Positions 1-11,956 of a stretch of DNA of 64,000 nucleotides are shown here, piece after piece. Source of the stretch: Trichoplax adhaerens (lineage: Eukaryota > Placozoa > Uniplacotomia > Trichoplacea > Trichoplacidae); the NCBI RefSeq assembly GCF_000150275.1, contig NW_002060952.1, positions 952,482 to 1,016,481 on the forward strand, given 5' to 3'. The notes beneath the pieces were generated by a model. That model was not told where the DNA came from and ran no database searches. It worked only from the letters and a program-made list of their open reading frames with translations. Both the position numbers and the translations under genes were made by a program. Each line of letters begins with the position of its first letter. The first letter of the stretch is position 1.

Positions 1-1403
1 AACAGTTTATAAATCTAGGTAAAGTGCTGTAGCCTGTAGTTGGTACAGTATTGTATCGTATGAAGCGGATGAGCCATTATCAAGAATTTAACATCACGTA
101 CAATATGATATAAAGATTAATTAAGCAAGGGAAAAAGCAATTACTGAACTGATGGCATGTCGTCGACCAACACTAGAGGCTACGGCTTACCTTCGAAATT
201 TGCTGTAGTCATAGGTACACATAGCACGACGTAGATAACGTGCCATAGTGAGAATGTTAACAAACTCAATGTATCAGTCTAGAGCTCACTATTCCAAACA
301 TCCCTTGTCCTAATTGCTGCAAACAACGAGGCAACTAAGCAACGTTTACAGGCTAACTTCCAACTTCTACGTGAAAGAAGTTGCCGTAGTTTTAGAGGGC
401 TTCCATCTAGTACTGCCTTGCGCACAACAGTAGTCACGGTACACTGGACAGTACTGCACTCTACTGTATCGTATTGTACAATGGTTCGCTTAGTCGATGT
501 GTGCAGTACTGTATAGAACTGCACGAGCTACAGACCACAGACGTACCGACGTCATTTGTTTTGCAGATTTTTACCTTTTAATAACTGCCTCGATCGATTT
601 TTACTGCTCGCTTGCCCAAATTAAATTGACTTCTAAAAACGGAGACTAGCATTGATAAAACTTTGGAAGCTGTTGTTACTGTACAGTATACTGTTTTAGA
701 AGGCACTGCTATACTGCTACTTTACTAGCTCAAGTTGCTAGCTAATTTTTAAATTAAGTTAAAACTTTAGTTTCTTGCTATCGTTCGGATTGAGGTTTTT
801 TCCTGTAGGATGTTAGAGCTCAGGTATACTGTATCATATGACTACAGTATATTGTAATCATGACATCACACAACAGCTGATGAATAAGTAAGGAGAAAAT
901 GCTGTAACAACTCTGCTTGATCTCAATGTCCTTCTTGTAGAGAAACTTCGATTTGGATGGATTATGAATGATCATCATTATGCAAGCTCCTTGCAGCACG
1001 ATTTATTTACCTACTGTAAAAGGATCCTTTCAGGCTCTCTAGTATTCAATGTACAGTACATTGCAATTTGCAAGGATATATTCAAAATATCCAATGTCAA
1101 TAAAAAAGAATTAACCTCATCTCTATGCGTAACTATTATAATATAATTATACAGTACTGTATACTGTACGGAACTATTGAATATAGTACAGTATATTGTA
1201 GCACTGTTAATCGAAGAAAAACCGACAATAAAAAGTGACCAATTTTCGTTAGCAGCTTCATACAGGTGTATTAACATGTAAAGTACAGTACATGCTCGCT
1301 GCAGCTTACCCAACTGGAAGTAAGCAAGAAAGTGCATACGTACGATCAATCTCACGTTATTCACTGCCAAAGTGATTAAAAGACTTAATTTAGGATTGAG
1401 AAG
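1..1403. other. Upstream non-coding region rich in CTGTAC-type words
   Basis: I can support no gene here. Short open frames at 279-524 and 964-1370 have no recognisable protein and lie in sequence full of short palindromic words such as CTGTACAGTA, for example near 670-690, 1145-1165 and 1280. The last ~100 bases should hold the promoter or 5' UTR of the FAXC-like gene that starts at 1404, but no clear core promoter element can be named. Confidence 0.5.
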
Positions 1404-2787
1404 ATGTATCCTTATCTAAGCATGGTACATGAATGGCTATGCGATCACTGCATCATTAGCTCAGTCGCTGGCTTAAGCGTCTTATTTTTGATTTATAAAA
1501 GATTAACACGAAAAAGCAAGAAGACTGTGGCAAAAGATGTGATTTTACTACATTCTTTTCCCCGAGCTCCCTATGCACCCAATGCATCTCCTTATGTTTT
1601 GAAGTTGGAAACTTATCTACGCATGGCTAAGATACCATATGAGGTAGATGACAGTATTGTTTTTGGCAAGAAAGGCAAAATACCTTGGGTTACGTTAAAC
1701 GACGAAGACGTTGCTGATTCATATTTTATTATCGAGCATGTGAATAAGTACTTCAAAGTCGATTTAGATACAAAACTGACCGCTGAGCAAAGAGCCACTG
1801 CAAGAGTACTTGAAAAGACAATGGAGGAAAACACGATTTGGTAAGGAGAATATTTTATTAATTCCTCTTTACTCTAATCTTGTGCTTACGTTGCCTTACA
1901 GGCGGATGGGATTGCTGCTGAGCTATCACAAAAATAATGTACTTCATTAGGATTAATTGCATTCACTATTCGTAATCGCTCAGCTACAATTCCTCATTTT
2001 TATGTGCTAATCGGAAGCGTTTATTCATCAGATTAATATGCACTTGCACAGCATAAAAACGTAATTTTTACATAAGATTAAAAGATTACTTTACTTACCT
2101 TATGCTTCTCGTATAGTAATATACAATACGTCTAAATGCAAGATTCTAGAAGAAGTTGTTAGCAGCTGAAAGAGCGGCTGGCTATTTGCCAATCTTGCAT
2201 TATACTACATTAAATTTTGATGCTGTATTGCGAAATTATTATTACTTACTTATTTTATAAAACTTTGTCTTATGAGGATTTTAACCTTGGTTCACCAGAT
2301 CACTCGATTATATGCAGTATAATTGAGCCTTCAAACTTTGTTACATTTTGATAGGGCAACTTTGGTACAAAATCGACTATTTGATCATTTTGATGAATCC
2401 ATGGCACTACAAAAGGTCTCCTTCATGCTCAAGTTATTTTTTAAATATTACTTCATACCTAACATTCAAAAATATCGTTGGGGACACGGTATCGGGCGTC
2501 ATTCTTTTGAAGAGATTCGTCAAATAGGTGCCAAGGATCTACGTGCTATGTCGGTGTTACTTGGTGATAAGCCCTTCTTTATGGGTGAGGAGCCTACTCG
2601 CGTAGATGCTACAATGTTTGGTTTTCTGACTTTGCTCATATTTGGGATGGCACCTGAGGCTTCGTCATATAAATTACTTCACAACGAATTAAAGAATTTA
2701 GTTGATTTCGTTCATCGAATGAAAGAAAAATTTTGGCCAGACTGGGATGACGTTTTACTAAAGCAGAAAGAGAAAAAATTGAACTAA
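1404..2787 (+). CDS. FAXC: FAXC-like (failed axon connections) GST-fold membrane protein, copy 1
   Basis: Two coding exons, 1404-1840 and 2355-2787, join in phase (TG|G, giving Trp) into a 289-residue protein. The donor is G|GTAAGG and the acceptor ATAG|GG. An in-frame stop lies five codons upstream of the ATG. Residues ~11-33 form a hydrophobic membrane segment followed by basic residues. Next comes a GST N-terminal-like domain (KLETYLRMAKIPYEVD, KGKIPWVTLNDEDVADS) and a C-terminal helical domain with the family signature GHGIGRHSFEEIRQIGAKDL, then LLGDKPFFMGEEP, VDATMF and FWPDWDD. This matches the metazoan FAXC/fax family, a metaxin-related GST-fold group linked genetically to axon development. 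Enzyme activity is not established for it. It lacks the acidic C-terminal tail of vertebrate FAXC. A close paralogue lies 3 kb downstream on the same strand. AATAAA occurs near 3311 as a possible poly(A) signal. Confidence 0.88.
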
Positions 2788-4355
2788 TTGCATGTAGTTA
2801 ATGGCTCACCCTGTACTTTATTAAAGGTGTAAACTTCATAGTGCCAGAAACATGATGACTAGGTCATTTTTGGCCTTTTTTCGAAGGAAAATGAATGATC
2901 TTCTGGTTTAAGTACTCTATATCGTATGTCGGCTTAATGCTATTATACCCGCATAGCCGTTTTGCACGTGTTTATAAGCTTTCTGACGACAGTTCATTGT
3001 AAAGTTATACCTACGCATATAATTTATGGTTCTTTATTGTGATGTGCCTGTGTAACTTCTCCATTAAGATAGTCCATGTTGAAAGTGTATTCTAGACTAT
3101 TTTTATATTTCAATAATAGTATTAATCTCAATTCTGTATTTAAAGCTAGGTATAGGTTATTATTATATTGTACTCTATTCGTAACTTTTATCAATTAAGG
3201 AATTATTTTGCAAATGCTCTCAACAGTCTATTGCAGATCTAGAGTGAATATTGCACTTTTATACCGATTGCATTTAAATTGTGAATTCTTCATTTGGACG
3301 CGATATAGTCAATAAATGCTCGTATTATGTACGTATCTTATCGAGCATACCATTGCAATTTTAGGTCTAGTCAGCAGTGAATAGTATTCTTGTATTTTCA
3401 TCAGCCTAGTCAATATTTGATACCAGTGTTGTGCAAAATAATATTGTTCATAAATAGCTGGGTGATACCATATTACTGTCTTACTGTACAGTACAATTCA
3501 TGAACTAAATGAATGATAAAATATCTCTTCACCAAGCTGTTGTAAGGGGCTGATATGCATACTGTATGACATATATACATATATTAATCAGAATTTTCGC
3601 ATGCTTGATGATCATAACACTAATGACAGGTATAACAGTATGTGAAAAGTCATTGCAGACTTCTGGAACACTATTTGAGAAGGGCAATAAAACGAAAACT
3701 AATGCTTTAGCTACTAAGAGACATGCAGGATATCCTTGAAATCTCGAAACAGTATCTTGTGCAGGCTGCAGCTGGTTTGCAATTGCCATGATTGAGGTTG
3801 TTTGTTTGTAAAATGCAACAGGTCACGTGATGCTCTCGACTAACAATACAATATAGTAAGTTGACAATAACCGAATCCAACCCTCGAACGTGTTCATGCA
3901 TGTTGCAGAATGAGATTTACGATCAGAAGTAGAGGCAGAATCTGCACAGCTTCGGCTATGCATTACTCTGAACCTGATTGCTAGTTCGCTCAAATATGAC
4001 CCCAAAATCTTTATGGCTCCATCAGCAATGTTTTTTAGCTGTAAATGATAAAAAAACAAAGATCTAGCGAGCATTAAACCATGCTTTAATGCTTTAAACC
4101 TGTAACCAATGTCAGCGGTGTCTGCATTATATTTTTGCACGGTCCAGCAGTTAGACCTGAGTGTACGCAGTGTACGATACCTTCTACAGTACTTTACGTG
4201 CACCTACTTTACAGTGCACTGTACAGTACTGTAAAGGAAGGCTTACAGTACACTCACTTCTTACAGTACAGTGCAGAGTACTTAGTATTCTGTTAAGCGA
4301 AGAATGCAGTAAAACGAGGTCGTTGGCAGCTCTCCATAAAGCACTTTTTAGCTCG
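2788..4355. other. Intergenic region between the two FAXC-like genes
   Basis: No gene recognised. The minus-strand open frames at 3529-3789, 3707-3901 and 3823-4203 overlap each other and resemble no family I know. The right end (4190-4300) carries a dense set of CTGTACAGT/ACTGTAAAG words, including an inverted repeat at 4207-4236, just upstream of the second FAXC-like gene. Confidence 0.45.
4207..4236. repeat. Inverted repeat upstream of FAXC-like copy 2
   Basis: CTTTACAGT at 4207-4215 is mirrored by ACTGTAAAG at 4228-4236, with further GTACAGTAC symmetry in the middle. It is the densest example of the palindromic word that recurs through the first 11 kb. It could fold as a hairpin or bind a dimeric factor; neither is shown. 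Confidence 0.5.
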
Positions 4356-5922
4356 ATGGCAACAATTGCTGTTTATGCTTTTGCTTGTATGTTGAACGGG
4401 GAGGCTAATCGTTATCCAATCATGGTATGTGAATGGCTATGCAATCATTGGATCATTGGTACAGTCGCTGGTTTGGGCGTCTTACTTTTGGTATATAAAA
4501 GAGTAAGTGGAAAAAGTAAAAAGACTGTGCCCAAGGACGTAGTTTTGATGCATTCTTTTTCCCGAACTTCGTTTGCACCGAGTGCATCCCCTTTCGCTCT
4601 GAAATTGGAAACTTACTTACGTATGGCGAAGATACCATATGAGGTAGATGGAAGCTCTACTTTTAGCAAGAAAAGTAAAATACCCTGGATTACCTTAAAC
4701 GACGAAGATGTTACTGATTCCTATTTTAGTATTGAGCATGTAAAAAAGCATTTCGAAGTTGATTTAGATAGAAAGCTAACCGCTGAGCAAAAGGCCACTG
4801 CAAGAATTATTGAAAAAACTATGGAGGAAAACACGTTTTGGTAAGGAATATAGTAGATTATGAGTTGTCATGTACTGTTCACGCTAGTTATCCCTGTATT
4901 GACGTATACTTTGTCAGCATGCACTGCCCTGCAAACAAGATGTGCAACAGCAGCTTAACACTATTACTCACCAATCACAGATAGTTTTAATTTTTTCATT
5001 TTGTTTGCGGATCATGGTATTAGCTAGACAGAATGCGGGCTGGGTCCGTGTAATGCAATTGATCCGACAGAAGCTTTCAACATGCACTTGCGCTGCCCAG
5101 CGCAAAATATACTTAAAATTTTTAGATTTTTACTCACCTTAGCGTTAGTGCTATTCATTTGCTATACAATATCAAGACGTCGAAACTCAAATACTGTACT
5201 GTAATATTCGAATTTATTGGGACTGAAATCCTGGTTGGCCGTTTGCCAATCCCACATTATTCTTGGCTGAACTCTTGATGCTATAGTACTGTAGTGTATA
5301 ATGAGTACTTTACTACCGTACTTATTCTTAGTTTTTGTTTTGACTTTTAATGCCAGATGTAGATTTTCGTCATGTTGCTATTAATTATCGCTAGATTACG
5401 GTTCAAGTGCTTTGATTAATATTATTGACAGTATTACAGTATAGCACTAATGAATTAACGAAACGCTACCGTACTTTGCGCATTGATAGGGCAACGATGG
5501 TACAGGACCGAATGTTCGAGTGCTTCGATGAATGTATGGCAATATATGAGGTCTCCTATGTGTTCAAGTTAGTTATTAAATATTATTTCCTACGTGTTAT
5601 TAACAAGTATCGTTGGGGACATGGTATTGGTCGTCATTCTTCCGAAGAGATTCGCCATATAGGCGCCAAGGATCTGCGAGCTATATCGGTGTTACTTGGT
5701 GATAAGCCGTTTTTTATGGGTGAGGAGCCTACTCGTATCGACGCTACAATGTTTGCTTTTCTGGCTTTACTTATATTTGGAATGCCGACTGCAGCTCCAT
5801 CGTATAAATTACTTCACAGCGAATTGAAGAATTTAGTCGATTTCGTTTATCGAATGAAAGAAAAATTTTGGCCAGATTGGGATGACGTTTTATTGAAGCC
5901 GAAAGAGAAAAAAATAAACTAG
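4356..5922 (+). CDS. FAXC: FAXC-like (failed axon connections) GST-fold membrane protein, copy 2
   Basis: Two coding exons, 4356-4840 and 5490-5922, have the same splice phase and donor (TG|G, G|GTAAGG) as copy 1. From ATG 4356 the protein is 305 residues. The open frame reaches back to an ATG at 4161, and a shorter start at 4422 (MVCEWLCNHW) lines up best with copy 1, so the true start is uncertain. Features follow copy 1: a hydrophobic segment after the conserved EWLC, a GST N-terminal-like domain (LKLETYLRMAKIPYEVDG, KSKIPWITLNDEDVTDS), then GHGIGRHSSEEIRHIGAKDL, LLGDKPFFMGEEP and FWPDWDDVLL. Exon 2 of the two copies is nearly the same through most of its length, whereas N-terminal residues and intron sequence differ. 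This points to tandem duplication with constraint on the protein. AATAAA at ~6469 and ~6525 may be poly(A) signals. Confidence 0.87.
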
Positions 5923-7138
5923 TTGCATATTGTTTTTTACCATTTGATCACCTCATGCTGACGCTATATTGTATGTACTTAACTACTTGCATCATCTGTC
6001 AATATTATATAGTTGCATAAACGTTTTGTACAGGTTCGCGCTATTTTGGCTACAGTTTATTAATTGTAAGCTATGACCTACGGTATAGCGTAATTATTGT
6101 TGAATCATGTAGCTCACGTTTGATTTAATATGTAGTACAGTACATTACTGTAGATAGTAGTATATAAATATTATTGAATATTATTATTATTTTTTTTTAT
6201 TAATTAATCGAAATTACTACCTCCTGTATAATGTACATGCATTACGCTTCCATTAATAACTATCAGATACTGTAAATGTTTGATTTGGATTAATAAATTC
6301 AAATTAACACCAAGTAGCGTATCTAGCCATGTACACCGTATGGTAATATTTGATTTACTGTCATTACAAATATGCATTTGTATCGCTTTGACTTACGTTT
6401 GTTGCTTTGTTAGCAAATTTCGAAATGAAACAGTGCAGGATTTAATAATATCCAGCTATCTGAAGAACCAATAAAGCACAGCTTCACAGCTTTTTGCTTA
6501 CTCATTTCCGGAATGCTTGTTACAAATGCCAATAAAGTTAATGATGTGGCTATACTGCACTGTCAACGGTCAATCGCCAAGTTAAAATTATTTGTGCGTA
6601 CAATAGGCAATTAGGCATACTGTATGTACTCAGGACAGAAACTTAACTGGCTTAAACCCTAAGTTCTTATTATTAACAAAACTGTTGGAATCGTGCGAAG
6701 AATTTTTAAAGAAATTTTTTGCCTCAGCTAAATAGTTACCTTACAATACAGTAATGCAGTAGCATCCTGAGATCATATAGGTACAGCATTTCTTAAAATA
6801 GAGACAATGAATCGTATCATGAATTCCAGCCATGCAGGTACGGCAGTGGAAGAGTGATGTTTTTAGAAATTCGAAAGTTTTAAACTAAGAACGCTAGTAT
6901 CCGTTGTAAATATACTAGTTAACAGCGACATTTATTTTAATCTTAATCTTTAATAATATTCGTATTATTTTTTTACACTTTAATTCTTCGTGCGTCGGAT
7001 AATTGAGCATGCAGAGTAAAGATTAAAATTGAATTGACTTATTTAATTTGTTGTGAATTAAATTTTAGTGCACGCATGAGACATAACTCACACTAGTAAC
7101 GGGTGCAGTACTGGACTTGAAGAAATTCGGACTGTATT
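5923..7138. other. Intergenic region after FAXC-like copy 2
   Basis: AT-rich sequence with no supported gene. The open frame at 6280-6474 has no recognisable product. Candidate AATAAA signals lie near 6469 and 6525. The right end borders the minus-strand FAXC-like pseudogene. Confidence 0.45.
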
Positions 7139-8290
7139 TCATGGGCAAAAGACTGTCGTGTTTGGCTTTCCCTGGATTATTTCATCCCAGTCTGGCCAAT
7201 ATTCGTTTCTCATACGTTCAACACAGTCATTTAAACTCTTCAAATCACTTCTCAATATATTATAAAACGATAACTCCTTTGGCAGTCCGTAGCTAAATTG
7301 GCCACTACGCCAAATATAGTAGCATCCACTGTTGTTGCTACAGCATGTTTACCTAAAAAATACGGTTTCGTTCCAAAATTGTCGATATAGCTTTTAGATC
7401 TAGCTCACCGATATGCCGAATTTCTTCTTGAGAGTACCTTCCTATTCCATGGCCATGCATTACCTTCTTTAAACGACGCACCAAGATCCACTTGATAAAC
7501 AAGACCATCAAAAATGGAGCTTTGCAAAGCTCCATGAAACCGTCCAAATGATTGATAATGTGTTTCTGAGCCATACCAGCCCTGTTAATGAAACAAAAAT
7601 TAGTTTATCATTCGTTCTCAAGATTGCAGTCCTTTTTAACCACGTATTTCAGGTATGCAATTGAAGCCTAGTACAGCATATTAATGTGCTTTGCTTGACA
7701 CAACTTATCTCTCTAAAAAGCACATTATTTTTTGAGATGGGACTGTACTTCGGTTAACGATGATTGTAATTCATCCCTTACATGTAGTAAGTTAAGCTTT
7801 GTTTACTGCAACACTGCAAGTGGCTACGCGGTCACTCGGGTAGTTACATCATCATGAAGAGATAGCAATTATAGGGTGCTACATACTGCACTAGAAACTA
7901 CAGCTTGTTGAATTGCTGAAATATTACAACGTACCAGAAGGTATTTTCTTCAATCATTTTCCACATGCATCGAGCGAGTGCTTTATCTTCACTAAGATTG
8001 TTATCTAGCTTTACTCTAAATCTATCTATTAGATATTCTATACAAAATGTTGAATCTGCGACTGCCTCTTTGTCAAGTTCTATCCAAGGTATCTTGCCTT
8101 TTTTTTAGACATTTTACTACTATGATCAATTTGGTAAGGAATTTTGCCATGCGTAAGAAAGCTTCTAGCTTTAAGGCAAATGGAGAAAATGATGGAACGA
8201 CACCTCAGCATGGAATTTGATACACCGTCATCACACCCGGCTTAGCCAAGGTTGCAGTTGCACGATTTCGAGTTAAAACATATCATGCAA
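7139..8290 (-). pseudogene. FAXC-like pseudogene (third copy, minus strand)
   Basis: Exon-2-like sequence (7581 down to 7139) and exon-1-like sequence (about 8290 down to 7935) keep the family splice position and phase (TG|GTACG and AG|GGCTGG). Exon 2 shows GHGIGRYSQEEIRHIGELDL and, near its end, YWPDWDE. Lesions are several. A TGA lies in the exon 1 region (8205-8207). A frame change falls in the A-run near 8096-8107, just before a KIPWIELDKEAVADS-like segment. Another frame change near 7355 ends the open stretch, and a further one lies near 7300. I could not find a matching N-terminal membrane segment. The copy is more diverged from the two intact genes than they are from each other, so it is an older duplicate. 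Sequencing error is unlikely to explain four breaks. Confidence 0.8.
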
Positions 8291-10734
8291 AAGTAGGAGC
8301 CGCTGCACCTCCAACAATATGGTAGGAATTAATCTCATAGTTGCTCAAATTTTCAAACCAAGCCATCGCCAGCTGCATAGCAGTCTGCAGTTAAGCAATA
8401 TTGAGGAAACTGCAGATTCAAGTCAGTTTATTTATTTATTATACGGAATATATTTAGTAGTTTACTGTATTATTATTGACGAAGGACTTCTATTAGCTTG
8501 TGACAATATTATATAATACTGTACTATGCAGTACTATATATATAGAAGTGTAGGAATCGAATCTAATATTCTGTATTTCAGGAAAGCAAATAAGAAGTGG
8601 GCACTATGATTTTATAATGCTCATCATTGAACAAAGTCGATGTCGGCTAATTTGATTGAACTGTTCTTTTATACACGTTTGAAATGTTGGAAAGGTTGGC
8701 GCGAGCACGAGCAGCTAGACCTGACGGAGCGGCATTGTGAGGCAATGCCACTATGGATATCGCCGAAGGATAACAGCAATATTGGCAAAATAGTAGAGTA
8801 TTATTAGGGGGGAGATGACATGATGTAAATTTTCTTAATATTGTTCTGTATCACTACAGTTACTGTGCAAGCGAATATATTACTGTATACAGAACAGTAC
8901 TGTACAGTATTATTGCCATTATTACTCGAAAAAGTATTTCCCTCGCTCGTTCTACTTGGCATAGTTTTCTGTATTATTATTATTTTAATTTAATTTATTC
9001 ATGATCAATCCTGGGTTCAATTGTTGCGAGATAAATTACTACGGCTGTGGCCGCTGTATTTTTTTCTGTCACAAGTGCTGCGAATCTGTAATCCAATTTT
9101 TAAATGAGTACCTCTAGTGTACAACTGTACATACGGTACTGATGTGCACTTTGGGGGTCATTGCCTTTTCTTTCCTTTGGCTTTCCTCTTTCCAGTTGGT
9201 CATGGACTGCTCGAGTAGTCCCTGACTGTATTCATCAAGTACAGCTGCTGCTTTATACTCCATGGCCTAATGAGCTGCACGCGTTAGTACCAGTCAGATA
9301 CAGGATTCATAAATGTACTTTTTATACTACAGTAAACAGTATTAATTAATCATGCCCTTCAAAATACGCAGCAGAGCCTTACTGGTTGCAGCTAAATACA
9401 GTACAAAGAAAGCAAGCCACAGCGATCGAAAGGCAGTCTACATGGGAAAAAGTTATTTATTATGTAGTCGCGTAGTTGTTGTACTGTAGACTCAGCAAAT
9501 GTAGCAGTTGCAATGTACAATTGTACATTCGGCCATTCCATTTATGCATGGCATACTGCGATACTTGGTTCAAGGCTTCAAGCTGCCCTGTACAAGTGTA
9601 CTTAAATCGATGGTAGCTTTAGTGCTAAGTTGATTGAAAGCGAGTATCATGCTAGTCATTATAATTCATTATTGTGGAAAGAGTTTCTGCACATCCATTA
9701 ACGACCATTACTTTATTATTCACCGTCAGTAGTAGAGTACTATAAGCTAGGCTGACTGTAGTCTACTTACCTGGACTAAAAGTCTAGAAATGTAAGAAAA
9801 GCAGAAAAGTTCCATTCGAATGACAACAACGCGATGCATTATTGTCCATTGCATTGTTGGAGTTGAAGGAGAAGAAGACAACGACAATGTCTAATAATAG
9901 TAGGAAAATGTTTTTGTTGTTTTTTTGTCCTTTCTGACGCTGCCATTCAATTAGTAGTATCGCATGATGGACTGCTTGTAACTCTACAGTACTACAAGGT
10001 GTAGACTGTACAGTATGACTGGAATGGCGGACGTAGGAGCGTAACACTAAGTACGTACAAAGTGACACTAGACATGATTTCTAGTACAGTAGTGTAAATA
10101 ACGCAGAGATCTGCTATCCCAACGACTACTAGAAAGACCTTATTTCTACTCAGTATCGTGTAAAATCGGCATCGCGTTTGGAAAATTCCAGAAATTGTCC
10201 GCTACCTTGGGCGACGATGATCGCCAAATAGCAAATTCATGAAGGAGTCAGAAGGAACCTACTGACACTGCTCAGTATACTGTACTGTACAGTATTATTA
10301 TGGATTGATGGACAGTGCTGACTACTGTACCGTACAGTATTTATTTATTGTAGATTGGATTGAAGTTTGTGATGGAGTCTTGCGCAGTTCGTTTTGTTAT
10401 TGGATCCCAACGGTGATCCAATGACAAGTAGCGTACTGTACTGGGCACTGTAGACTCAAGCACAACACGTCGCTACATTGTACTGTAGACTACAATGACA
10501 CTCCTGTTTGAAGCACACAAGCGTTGAACTGCATCATGACTGACCCCACTGTATAGATAACCGTCAACGCAGGCGCAGCCTATTGTATTGGCCATTTTCG
10601 ATTGTACTTCAACATAATCAAGATTCAACTGTCGTAGCGACGTCTAGTCTCCATGGCCAGCAGCCGTGGCAAAGGAGCACAGCCAACTTTCAAGTTGCAT
10701 GAAATGCGATCCGCAGTTCCCCAATTCGAATCCA
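8291..10734. other. Intergenic region with no supported gene
   Basis: Open frames at 8319-8516, 9161-9349 and 9784-10068 have low-complexity or unrecognised products and no splice-linked partners that I can find. CTGTACAGTA-type words are frequent (8515-8545, 8880-8915, 10005, 10270-10345, 10430). Nothing else was recognised. Confidence 0.4.
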
Positions 10735-11035
10735 ATAGCCAATTTGGTGACCAATATCAAGATAGAAGGTAGAATAGGAGATTGCAATTGCAAATCACTT
10801 GAATAGATGTTGTTGAAATAGGTTGCAACTTTTCCACAGTACCTTCGTTGGAGAACAATGCAAGCCAGTTGACGATACTTGTCGTACTGGAAATCAATAA
10901 ACAAAAAAATGGCACGCATGGATAGCGTAGTCCAGCAATTTGTAATCGCCGAGAGGCTCTTCATCACCTGATGATACATTAGCTATTTTTGATTTCTTCC
11001 ATCTTATCATTGCATAGGGTATTTCTCAGTCCATC
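10735..11035. repeat. Dispersed ~280-bp repeat, copy 1
   Basis: This stretch recurs in the same orientation at about 33805-34085 and, more weakly over its left part, at 38625-38860. Shared landmarks are ACCAATATCAAGATAGAA, GAAATCAATAA, AGCAATTTGTAATCGCCGA and a closing TTTCTTC/TATCATTGCATA stretch. Read on the minus strand, one end of all three copies encodes a similar short peptide (GDYKLLDYAI in the best copy), and this copy also has a 111-codon frame (10644-10979). The other copies break those frames. It may be a remnant of a duplicated exon or of a non-autonomous element; I do not recognise a family. Confidence 0.6.
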
Positions 11036-11095
11036 GTATTATGGGATAGCGAGCTATGCAATTTGATTTTGACGCAGGTAAAGTGGAAAGTAGAA

Positions 11096-11118
11096 GGGGG
11101 GGGGGGGGGAAAAAAAAA
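11096..11118 (+). repeat. G-run followed by A-run
   Basis: A run of 13 G is followed at once by a run of A. It is a simple-sequence tract of no assigned function, and a likely place for length variation or sequencing error. Confidence 0.8.
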
Positions 11119-11459
11119 TCAACCAACCAATGAGCTAGGGTACGAGGTACATTGGCGTACCGAGTACCTATTAGGAACGCTATGCTTTCCACATTGGAGC
11201 TACTGCAAAAATTGGCGTTGATCACAAAAATTCATTTTCCTTGTTGTCTCATTAACGATCGATCCTTATCAAGGATCATCATGGTCGTGCAATTGCATTG
11301 CTTGCGTCGTAGGATAGACGATGGATTTATTTTTTGACCTTACGATCATCAAAATGATATTAGGACTTAAGAAACATCAAAGTAATGTGCAAAACAAGCA
11401 ATCAATTACTGTCATCATTGATTCATCATGGCATACAGTCGAGATACAATCCTGCTAGC

Positions 11460-11488
11460 GTCGAGAGTAGACGATTGATACTCTCGAC
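11460..11488. repeat. Perfect 10-bp stem-loop upstream of DNTTIP1
   Basis: GTCGAGAGTA at 11460-11469 is exactly complementary to TACTCTCGAC at 11479-11488, with a 9-base loop. It lies about 470 bases upstream of the DNTTIP1 start codon. No family is recognised. Confidence 0.55.
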
Positions 11489-11956
11489 ACTACGCAAGTA
11501 GAAATGGACATGATATAGGCATTCATTGGCTAACTACAAAGTTATTGCAAGCTTACTATACCATCGGCAAAGTACTCTCTTTTTTTTTTGCATGTCAACC
11601 TGGGATTGCTCTTGGAAACGTAGTATTCTTTCAAATAGACAATGTTGATTCAAGCTAATAGCAATACTGTAGATAGCAGTAGCAGCGGACCTTCACCTTG
11701 TTTGTACTACATTTTTGATTCAATCATCCCAAAATTCCTTCCTCTTTTCGAGAAGGATCGATCATTTTTCAACTAAAATTAGGTATCATTACCCTTGATA
11801 GAGCATCCATTAAACAGTTCGAGCTTCATCGACTTTCAATATACTGTACACTATCTTACCCCTGTTACTATCAACTAATTATTCTCATCACAATCTATTT
11901 TTATTAGATATATCCCATCATATCAAGTTCAATCTGTAAAGGAGACTGGACGAACA

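Noticed and set aside
1902-1950. Possible middle exon in FAXC-like copy 1 after ACAG
   Set aside because: Exon 1 to exon 2 already joins in phase at the same codon in all three copies, and the candidate hits a stop.
3529-4203. Overlapping minus-strand frames between the FAXC-like genes
   Set aside because: They overlap in different frames, have no recognisable motifs, and lie in word-repeat sequence.
10644-10979. 111-codon minus-strand frame as a gene
   Set aside because: It falls in the dispersed repeat, the other copies break the frame, and I recognise no family or complete exon chain.
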